DNA from: Kitasatospora sp. SUK 42 | GTDB taxonomy: Bacteria; Actinomycetota; Actinomycetes; Streptomycetales; Streptomycetaceae | DNA length: 64,000 nt | Direction of reading: 5' to 3' | NCBI RefSeq assembly: GCF_015776785.2 | Contig: NZ_LFMD02000002.1 | Coordinates: 158,919-222,918 of the forward strand | Notes under the pieces: model-generated | What the model saw: only the letters and a program-made list of their open reading frames with translations | Databases searched by the model: none | What the model was told of the DNA's origin: nothing | Made by a program: the position numbers and the translations under genes | In this document: one piece after another, positions 58,035 to 64,000 of the stretch | Layout of the letters: every line of letters begins with the position of its first letter | Position numbering within the stretch: position 1 is the stretch's first letter

Positions 58035-59321
58035 GTGGCTGCGCGCGAGAACCTCGCGCGGGACGTGCAGCACGAGCCCGCACGGCACGGTCGGCACGGT
58101 CGGCCGCGCCCGTTCGGCGGCCGGTTCCGGTTGCCCACCCTGCGCTTCTCCGGCGCCGCGATGGCGATGTCCACCGTCGTCGGCATCAGCATCGCCACCA
58201 CCCTCCTGCTGAACGAGCAGCAGGGCATCGGCCGCCGGGCCGGCGTCGCCCGGGTCGGCACCACCCCGCCGCCCACGCCCAGCGCCACCGACGAGGCCGA
58301 GGCGGTCGCCGACCACACCCCGGACGCCCCCCGGCCCACCAGCCGCCCGCACGACTCCCGGCCCACCGGGCACCCCTCGCCGCGCCCCTCCGGACCGGCG
58401 AACGCCGGGGCCACGCCGGGCGGGGCGACCGGCCCTGCCACGCCCACCACCGGCGGACAGACCGCCGTCGAGCACGACCTGGTGCCCGCGACCGGCACCG
58501 AGCCGGGCCCGTCGGGCAGCCCCTCACCCTCGGCCCGGCCGCTCGCACCCTCCGTCCCCGCCGGGCAGACGGGCGCCGGGCAGTCCGGCTCCAGCTCCGG
58601 CTCCGGCTCCGGTGCCGACGCCGGTGCCGGCCAGGCGGGAGCAGGGCAGCCCGGTGCCGGGCAGCCTGGACCGGGGCAGCCGGGTTCCGGGCACGCGCAC
58701 CCGCCCGGACTCCGACCGGCCGACCCCGCCCCTCCGGCCTCGAACCCGCCCGCCCCGGCCCGTCCGCTGCCGCCGTCCGCACCCGTCCTGCCGGGTGGCG
58801 GCGACTCCGTCGACGACGGCCCGGACGCCGACACCACCGACCCGGCGGCCGACCAGGCCCTGACCGGCACAGGCCTGACCTCCCCGCTCGGGCGCGACGG
58901 CCTCCGGCACTCGCTCGACCTCACCGTGGCCGAGCCGGTCACCGCCCTTCAGGCCGAATTCCGGCTCACCCCGGGCGAGTTGGCCCCCAGCAGCGGTGCC
59001 GCCTGGACCGACCTTCCGGGCGCCGTGGTGACCATCCAGCAGGAGCGCGGCGCCCTGGTCTACCGCTTCACCACCCCGCCCGGCACCAACGTCAAGCCCG
59101 GCCGCTACACCTTCGTCGTGCGCGGCGCCCGTCACGGCGACCCGGTCGGCCCGGCGCGCGGGGCGGCCCGGCCGGAGAGCTGGAACGCCTCCGCCTTCGC
59201 CATCGGCGATCCCCGGGCGGTCGCCGCGCTCGGCGGCTTCGGCCCGCTGCTGCCGGTGTCGTCCCAGCCGCCCTCCCCCCAGCCTCCCTCCCCCCAGTCG
59301 CCGGCACCCGCGCTCCGCTGA
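58035..59321 (+). CDS. Hypothetical Pro/Gly/Ser-rich membrane-anchored protein
   Basis: Not recognised. A 428-residue protein with a basic N-terminus (residues 1-35, His/Arg-rich) and one membrane helix at about 40-62 (GAAMAMSTVVGISIATTLLL). A disordered stretch of about 200 residues with Gly-Ala-Gly-Gln and Gly-Ser-Gly tracts follows. A folded C-terminal domain of about 110 residues begins LDLTVAEPVTALQAEFRLTP and includes TTPPGTNVKPGRYTFVVRG. The tail repeats PPSPQ. The start is the GTG at 58035 after GGAGGGG. Probably an extracytoplasmic structural or binding protein. Confidence 0.65.
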   Translation: MAARENLARDVQHEPARHGRHGRPRPFGGRFRLPTLRFSGAAMAMSTVVGISIATTLLLNEQQGIGRRAGVARVGTTPPPTPSATDEAEAVADHTPDAPRPTSRPHDSRPTGHPSPRPSGPANAGATPGGATGPATPTTGGQTAVEHDLVPATGTEPGPSGSPSPSARPLAPSVPAGQTGAGQSGSSSGSGSGADAGAGQAGAGQPGAGQPGPGQPGSGHAHPPGLRPADPAPPASNPPAPARPLPPSAPVLPGGGDSVDDGPDADTTDPAADQALTGTGLTSPLGRDGLRHSLDLTVAEPVTALQAEFRLTPGELAPSSGAAWTDLPGAVVTIQQERGALVYRFTTPPGTNVKPGRYTFVVRGARHGDPVGPARGAARPESWNASAFAIGDPRAVAALGGFGPLLPVSSQPPSPQPPSPQSPAPALR

Positions 59322-59485
59322 CCCGCTGACCGTCCGTCGGAACCTCCGACCACCCGACGATCGGACAGCTCAGCCCACCCGCCGGGCTCATCACCGCACC
59401 CCTGTTCGTTACTGTGTGCAGCACCCGGCCGTGCGGCCCCACCGGCCCCGGCCCGGGCCGACGTTCCGCACCCGAGGAGGAGTCC

Positions 59486-60862
59486 GTGTCCACCGTCCTG
59501 ACCCAAGGCGGCAACGCACCGCTGACCGCCGCGCGAGTGACCGTCGAGGTCACCGCGCCCAAGGCGCTGGACGTCTCCGGTCTCCTGCTGACCGACGCCG
59601 GAAAGGTCCGCTCGGACGCCGACTTCGTCTTCTTCAACGCCCCGCACGGCCCCGGCGTCAGCCTCCGCCCCGCCTCGGCCGGCACCCCGGACGCGATCAC
59701 CGTCGACACCCCGGCCGTCCCGGCCGGCATCAGCAAGATCGTGGTCACCGCCAGCCCCGCCGACCAGTCCTCCACCTTCGCGGGGATCGAGCCCACCGCC
59801 ACCGTCCGCGACGCCGACACCGGCGCCGTGCTGGTCACCTTCACCCCGCCCCGGCTGGGCCTGGAGACCGCGCTGATCGTGGTCGAGGTCTACCGGCGGG
59901 GCGGCGCCTGGAAGGTGCGCGCGGTCGGCCAGGGCTACGCGGACGGCCTGGCGGGCATCGCCACCGACTTCGGCGTCACCATCGACGACTCCCCCGCGCC
60001 CGCCGCCCAGGCCCCCGCCTCGCCGAGCGCGCCGACCGTCCAGATCACCTCCCCGGCCGCCCCGCCGCTTCCGCCGGCGCCGCCCGCCCCGCCCGCGGCC
60101 CCGCCCGTGCCGCCGATGCCCGCCGCGCCGCCGGTCGACCCCCGGATCGCCCTCGCCACCGCCCCGCCGATGCCCCCGGCACCGCCCGCACCCCCGGCCG
60201 CTCCGCCGGTCGCGCCCCCGGCACCGGCTCAGGCACCGACCGCTCCCCCGACCCCGGCACAGGCACCGGCCCCGGCCGCGCGCCCCAAGGTCACCCTGGA
60301 CAAGGGCCGGGTCAGTCTGGTCAAGGGCAGCTCCGTCTCCCTGGTGAAGAACGGCCGCCCGTTCCTCTCCTCGGTCCGGATGGCGCTCGGCTGGGAGTCC
60401 GCCGGCCGCGGCCGCGACATCGACCTGGACGCCTCCTGCCTCGCCTTCGACGCCCGGAACCAGCGGCTGGAGACCGCCTGGTTCATGAAGCTGAACATCT
60501 TCAACGGCTCCATCGCCCACTCCGGCGACAACCTGGTCGGCGGTGACGGCGGCGACGACGAGGCGATCACCGTCCACCTGGAGGGCCTGCCGGCCGAGGT
60601 GCGTGCCCTGGTCTTCGTGGTCAACTCCTTCTCCGGGCAGAAGTTCACCGAGGTGCGCAACGCCTACTGCCGCCTGGTCGACGTCCGGACGGACGAGGAG
60701 CTGGTCCGCTTCGATCTCACCCACTCCGAGCCGCGCACCGGCGTGGTGATGTGCAAGCTGGTCCGCCAGGACTCCGGCGAGTGGGAGATGACGGCGCTCG
60801 GCGAGTACGTCGACGGCAAGACCGCCCGGGCGATGATCGAGCCCTCCGCCGCGCTGCTCTGA
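59486..60862 (+). CDS. Tandem-domain TerD-family protein
   Basis: A 458-residue protein with two TerD-like domains (about 1-175 and 275-458) joined by a roughly 100-residue Pro/Ala linker. The first begins TVLTQGGNAPLTAARVTVEV. The second has LVKGSSVSLVKNGRPFLS, GRGRDIDLDASCLAFDARNQ and GGDGGDDEAITVHLEGLP. The Asp clusters match TerD calcium-binding sites, and only the second domain has them clearly. TerD proteins act in tellurite and stress responses and are abundant in streptomycetes. The GTG at 59486 follows GAGGAGGAG. Confidence 0.9.
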   Translation: MSTVLTQGGNAPLTAARVTVEVTAPKALDVSGLLLTDAGKVRSDADFVFFNAPHGPGVSLRPASAGTPDAITVDTPAVPAGISKIVVTASPADQSSTFAGIEPTATVRDADTGAVLVTFTPPRLGLETALIVVEVYRRGGAWKVRAVGQGYADGLAGIATDFGVTIDDSPAPAAQAPASPSAPTVQITSPAAPPLPPAPPAPPAAPPVPPMPAAPPVDPRIALATAPPMPPAPPAPPAAPPVAPPAPAQAPTAPPTPAQAPAPAARPKVTLDKGRVSLVKGSSVSLVKNGRPFLSSVRMALGWESAGRGRDIDLDASCLAFDARNQRLETAWFMKLNIFNGSIAHSGDNLVGGDGGDDEAITVHLEGLPAEVRALVFVVNSFSGQKFTEVRNAYCRLVDVRTDEELVRFDLTHSEPRTGVVMCKLVRQDSGEWEMTALGEYVDGKTARAMIEPSAALL

Positions 60863-61022
60863 CCCTCCGCCCCCGCCTCCCTGCGGGACCCGCGGGGCCC
60901 ACAACGTCAAATCCACGCCCGCGAATTCACCCTCCCGAGGCATCAAGTCGTCCACGGACCGACTCGATCTGACTCTCAGGGGGGTGAATCGCACTCTCCC
61001 CCGCACCCGCTGAGGAGAGACC

Positions 61023-61982
61023 GTGCCACGCCTCCTGTCCCGCCTCGCCGTTGCCGGCACCGCCGTCGCCCTGACCGTCGGCCTGACCACCCCCGCCCCG
61101 GCCGCCACCAAGCCCGCCACCCGCGCCCAGGGCCTCCAGTGGACCGCCCTCGGCGACTCCTACACCGCGGGCGTCATCCAGGCCACCGGCGACCTGACCG
61201 ACCCCCGCGACGGCTGCGCCCGCACCACCGGGTCCTACCCGGAGATCATCCGCCGCAACCTCGGCTCCCTCGTCAGCCTGCGCAACGTCAGCTGCAGCGG
61301 CGCCACCACCGCGAACGTCTACGCGACCTCGCTGTCCCCGCTCGGCCGCCCGCTCCCGCCGTTCGGCACCGATCCGAACGCCCCCTACCCGCCCGTCCCG
61401 CCGCAGATCGACGCCGTCGACCCGGCCACCGACCTGATCACCCTCGGGATCGGCGGCAACGACCTCGGCTTCGGCGAGATCCTCAAGAGCTGCATCGAGC
61501 TCGGCGCCACCCACCTCGGCCAGGGCACGCCCTGCGAGGACAAGTTCGACGCCGAACTGCCCGACCGGCTCAACCAGTTGCGCACCGACTACGACCGGAC
61601 GCTCACCGCGCTGCACGCCAAGGCCCCGTTCGCCAAGGTCCTCACCGTCGGCTACCCGCACCTCATCCCCGAGGACGCCGGCCTCTGCGGCTACGGCAAC
61701 CTCCTCCAGTTCGGCACCTTCACCACCGGCGACCTCGCCTGGGCCCGTACCGCCATCGTGGAGCCGCTCAACGCGGTCATCGCGCAGGGCACCGCCGCCC
61801 ACGGCGACACCTTCGTGGACCTCTACCCCTCCTCCGCCGGCCACAGCGTCTGCGACCAGGACCACTGGCTGGACGGCGTCCTGACCAGCATCATCCCGCT
61901 CCAGTACGCCCTGGTGCACCCCAACGCCGAGGGCCAGGCCCACACCGCCACCCTGGTCGAGGACGCCGTCCTCGGCGGCTGA
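61023..61982 (+). CDS. Secreted SGNH/GDSL esterase-lipase
   Basis: A 319-residue secreted hydrolase. Signal peptide MPRLLSRLAVAGTAVALTVG, cleaved near APAAT. Catalytic blocks: WTALGDSYTAG (nucleophile Ser), GIGGNDLGFGE (oxyanion Gly and Asn) and VCDQDHWLDG (Asp-x-x-His region). Six or more Cys residues (for example GCARTTG, NVSCSG, KSCIELG, GTPCED, LCGYG) suggest disulfides, as in the extracellular Streptomyces esterase family. The start is the GTG at 61023 after TGAGGAGA. A reading frame for a broken acetyltransferase continues in the same frame beyond the stop. Confidence 0.92.
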   Translation: MPRLLSRLAVAGTAVALTVGLTTPAPAATKPATRAQGLQWTALGDSYTAGVIQATGDLTDPRDGCARTTGSYPEIIRRNLGSLVSLRNVSCSGATTANVYATSLSPLGRPLPPFGTDPNAPYPPVPPQIDAVDPATDLITLGIGGNDLGFGEILKSCIELGATHLGQGTPCEDKFDAELPDRLNQLRTDYDRTLTALHAKAPFAKVLTVGYPHLIPEDAGLCGYGNLLQFGTFTTGDLAWARTAIVEPLNAVIAQGTAAHGDTFVDLYPSSAGHSVCDQDHWLDGVLTSIIPLQYALVHPNAEGQAHTATLVEDAVLGG

Positions 61983-62186
61983 CGGGCCCTGGTCGAGCAC
62001 ACCCTCGTCTGGGCCCGCCGGGCCGGCTTCCGCGCCATGCAGTTCAACGCGGTGGTCGCCAACAACCACCACGCCGTACGGCTCTACGAGTCGCTCGGCT
62101 TCGAGGTCGTCGGCACCGTCCCCGAGGCCTTCCACCACCCGGTCGACGGCTACGTCGGGCTGCACGTCATGTACCGCCCGCTGTAG
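61983..62186 (+). pseudogene. GNAT acetyltransferase remnant (C-terminal half only)
   Basis: Immediately after the esterase stop the same frame reads 67 codons without any start: RALVEHTLVWARRAGFRAMQ, then FNAVVANNHHAVRLYESLGF, then VPEAFHHPVDGYVGLHVMYR and a TAG stop. This is the acetyl-CoA-binding C-terminal half of a GNAT N-acetyltransferase (NxxAVRLYESLGFEVVGT is diagnostic). The N-terminal half is missing, replaced by the esterase gene end. No ribosome site or start is usable. A deletion or rearrangement junction is likely at about 61980. Confidence 0.85.
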
Positions 62187-62191
62187 GGGAC

Positions 62192-62884
62192 CTACTCCTC
62201 GATCGCCCCGCCGACCCGCCGCAGGTGACTCCGGAAGCTGTACGACGGGTCGGCGGCGCGCCGCTCCAGGTACTCGTCGAAGGCGGTCTGCCGGCGCAGC
62301 GTGTCACCGGAGGCGATCCGCTCGGCCTGGGCGCGCTCGGTCCGGGCGATCCCCGCGGCCGTCTCCAGCACCTCCTCGACCCGGTCGGCCGGCACGAACA
62401 GCACCCCGTCGGCGTCCGCGAACACCACGTCCTCGGCGCCCACCAGGTGCGGCCCGACCCGCGCCGGCCCCAGCGCCTCCGGCTCCCGGTCGTCCAGCCG
62501 CATCGGCCCGAGCGGCAGCGCTCCGTAGCTGAACACCGGCAGCCCGATCTCCACCAGCTCGGGCGTGTCCCGGTGCAGCCCCCACACCACGATCCCGGCC
62601 ACCCCGGCGGCCCGCGCCTCCAGCACCGCGAGGTCCCCGATGCAGGCCTCGTCCGTCCGCCCGCCGTTGTCGATCACCAGCACGTCCCCGTCCAGCGCCG
62701 CCCCGTACGCCTCCAGGAACACGTCCACGCTCCCGTAGTGCCGCACCGGCAGCGCCCGCCCCGCCACCCGCGCCCCCGGGGCCACCCCCCTCACCCCGCT
62801 CGGCGCCGCCCGCAACCCCACCCCGACCCGCACACACGCATCCGCCACCAACGGCGTGGAAAGCCCCTCGAACGCCTTCAGCAT
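62192..62884 (-). CDS. RraA-like aldolase/decarboxylase-family protein
   Basis: A 230-residue protein of the RraA/4-hydroxy-4-methyl-2-oxoglutarate aldolase family. Family text: LSTPLVADACVRVGVGL at the start, DGDVLVIDNGGRTDEACIGD, AAGVAGIVVWGLHRDTPEL and GLPVFSYGALPLGP. The Asp and Arg in HRD and the GD pair are the usual pyruvate and Mg contacts. The ATG at 62884 lies six bases after GGAGGAG; a TTG at 62890 overlaps that spacing. In Streptomyces a role as RNase E inhibitor is doubtful; aldolase or oxaloacetate decarboxylase activity is more likely. Confidence 0.85.
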   Translation of the reverse strand: MLKAFEGLSTPLVADACVRVGVGLRAAPSGVRGVAPGARVAGRALPVRHYGSVDVFLEAYGAALDGDVLVIDNGGRTDEACIGDLAVLEARAAGVAGIVVWGLHRDTPELVEIGLPVFSYGALPLGPMRLDDREPEALGPARVGPHLVGAEDVVFADADGVLFVPADRVEEVLETAAGIARTERAQAERIASGDTLRRQTAFDEYLERRAADPSYSFRSHLRRVGGAIEE

Positions 62885-63034
62885 CCCCAACTCCTCCCAC
62901 CGAACACCCAGTTCACCAGCATCGGGATCGTACGCCAGCCCTCAAACCCACACCATCGAGTGAAAGTCCGCCGTGTACTGCATAACGCGACCGGGCGGCG
63001 AATAGCGTGACGTCCATCCGAAGGGAGGGGCATC

Positions 63035-63628
63035 ATGAGTGCTGTGGCGCATGAGCAACCGATCACGAGCTCTCCATCACAGGCCGACATCCTGCTGGAG
63101 AGCTTCCTGAGCCTGCACTCCCCCGAAGGCTTCCGGGCCGAGCTCATCGAGGGAGAGATCATCGTGGCACCACCGCCGGACGGCGATCACGAGGACTACA
63201 TCGACCTGCTGATCGACCAGGTCAAGGCTGCGTCGAAAGTCCACATGCAGGTGTCCGGCGGCAAGGGCCTCCGCCTTGTGAGCGGCGGCCTCTGTCCGAA
63301 GAACCACGTCATCCCGGACGCCACCTTCGCTCCCAGGGAACTCCGCCTCTTCCGGGGTGCCCCCTCCTGGATGGAACCGGACGGCGTGGCCATGGTCGCC
63401 GAAGTCACGTCGAGCAAGCCCGACCAGGACCGGATCGCCAAGCGGCACTGCTACGCCCGGGCCGGCATCCCGCTCTACCTCCTCGTCGACCGCGAGAAGT
63501 CCCAGATCAGCCTCTTCAGCAAGCCGCACCGCGAGGAGTACACCGAGGTCCACCTGGCAGCCTTCGGCGAGCCGCTCGTCCTCCCCGCCCCGTTCGACTT
63601 CGAGCTCGACACCAAGGACTTCCTCTAG
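63035..63628 (+). CDS. Uma2-family (DUF820) putative endonuclease
   Basis: A 197-residue PD-(D/E)XK-like protein. Visible nuclease-type positions: AELIEGEIIVAPPPDGDHED (Glu), VIPDATFAPRELRLFRG (Asp), VAMVAEVTSSKPDQDRIAKR (Glu-x-x-Ser-Lys) and YARAGIPLYLLVDREKSQIS. Streptomycetes carry many copies of this family with unknown purpose. The ATG at 63035 follows GAAGGGAGGGG. It stands alone, followed by a strong terminator. Confidence 0.88.
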   Translation: MSAVAHEQPITSSPSQADILLESFLSLHSPEGFRAELIEGEIIVAPPPDGDHEDYIDLLIDQVKAASKVHMQVSGGKGLRLVSGGLCPKNHVIPDATFAPRELRLFRGAPSWMEPDGVAMVAEVTSSKPDQDRIAKRHCYARAGIPLYLLVDREKSQISLFSKPHREEYTEVHLAAFGEPLVLPAPFDFELDTKDFL

Positions 63629-63636
63629 GAGCCACA

Positions 63637-63674
63637 AAACGGCCCGCACCCCCCGTCAGGGGTGCGGGCCGTTT
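63637..63674. terminator. Bidirectional terminator between Uma2 and proline dehydrogenase
   Basis: Perfect 16-bp arms, AAACGGCCCGCACCCC and GGGGTGCGGGCCGTTT, around a 6-base loop, eight bases after the Uma2 stop and 17 bases from the opposing stop. Confidence 0.9.
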
Positions 63675-63691
63675 GGCAGGTGTCGCCAGGG

Positions 63692-64000
63692 TCAGCTGCG
63701 GGTGGCCATGGCGCGGAGGAAGAAGGTGAGGTTGGCCGGACGCTCCGCGAGGCGGCGCATGAAGTAGCCGTACCACTCCTGGCCGTACGGGAGGTACACG
63801 CGCATGGTGTTGCCCTCGCCGGCGAGGCGCAGCTGCTCCTCGGGGCGGATGCCGTACAGCATCTGGTACTCGAAGGAGTCCCGCTTGCGGCCGTTCCACT
63901 GGGCCAGCTGGCCGGCGATCTTGATCATGTTGGGGTCGTGCGAGGCGATCATCGGGTAGCCCTCGCCGGCCATCAGGACCTTCAGCGCGCGGACGTACGC
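63692..64000 (-). CDS. Proline dehydrogenase, C-terminal part (cut by window edge)
   Basis: The last 102 codons of a minus-strand gene continuing beyond the right edge. EYQMLYGIRPEEQLRLAGEG and TMRVYLPYGQEWYGYFMRRL are the conserved C-terminal flavin and substrate segments of proline dehydrogenase, with the RR pair that binds the proline carboxylate. The enzyme oxidises proline to pyrroline-5-carboxylate at the membrane. The visible end suggests a monofunctional enzyme, not PutA. Start and length cannot be judged here. Confidence 0.92.
   Translation of the reverse strand, partial: AYVRALKVLMAGEGYPMIASHDPNMIKIAGQLAQWNGRKRDSFEYQMLYGIRPEEQLRLAGEGNTMRVYLPYGQEWYGYFMRRLAERPANLTFFLRAMATRS

Overview
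The window is high-GC actinomycete chromosome, almost certainly from the Streptomyces/Kitasatospora group. The evidence is the strong G/C bias at third codon positions, frequent GTG and TTG starts, an SsgA-like sporulation protein, a LAxTG sortase substrate of the SCO1860 type, a eukaryotic-type GlnII, and the ethylmalonyl-CoA gene order typical of streptomycetes. I see no tRNA, rRNA, CRISPR array, insertion sequence, integrase or prophage. Organism and functions are inferred from sequence reading alone, without database searches.

Layout. (1) 94-7722: a TetR regulator and the core ethylmalonyl-CoA pathway (ccrA, ecm, mcl, mch, mcd), which assimilates acetyl-CoA and supplies ethylmalonyl- and methylmalonyl-CoA units. 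(2) 8199-9756: psd and pssA for phosphatidylethanolamine synthesis. (3) 9881-12809: a hypothetical protein and an alpha/beta hydrolase. (4) 13040-19941: a cobalamin riboswitch followed by cbiB, cobQ, a ChlI/ChlD-type chelatase subunit, cobO and cobB. A second cobalamin pair (cbiG-like, cobC) lies at 29218-31475. (5) 19966-28913: an accessory stretch between the two cobalamin blocks (CPT-like kinase, MarR/EamA pair, class-A beta-lactamase-like protein, unknown secreted or membrane proteins, MFS transporter, phosphoesterase). (6) 31526-38350: MetE-like protein, SsuD-like monooxygenase with an unannotated Cys-ending leader peptide, GlnII with a GlnR-like site, sortase substrate, Ung and an amidohydrolase. 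(7) 38449-41724: aminotransferase, dispersed repeat element, APC permease and a small protein with in-frame 9-bp repeats.

(8) 41831-51963 is the most interesting region: a phosphonate-catabolism locus. It has a single-chain fusion of a TmpA/PhnY-like Fe(II)/2-oxoglutarate dioxygenase with a TmpB/PhnZ-like HD-domain diiron oxygenase, a GntR/PhnR regulator, an aminoethylphosphonate-type ABC importer (binding protein, two permeases, ATPase), a HAD phosphatase, an SMR transporter, a phosphonatase-like hydrolase that keeps the PhnX signature residues, and an FAD oxidoreductase of the family found in phosphonate loci. Three promoters share the palindrome GTTG-N6-CAAC, and two also carry PHO-box-like 11-bp direct repeats. 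My reading is one regulon, induced by substrate through the GntR protein and by phosphate starvation through PhoP. It would feed two routes for N-methylated aminoethylphosphonates: the fused oxygenase for a quaternary substrate, and FAD oxidase plus phosphonatase for secondary amines.

(9) 51989-64000: PNPOx-like protein, PAP2 phosphatase, DedA, a BlaI/M56 sensor pair with two BlaI boxes, a GAF-domain regulator whose 3' end overlaps an SsgA-like gene, a Pro-rich membrane protein, a tandem TerD protein, a GDSL esterase followed by a decapitated GNAT remnant, an RraA-like protein, a Uma2 protein and the 3' end of proline dehydrogenase, cut by the window edge.
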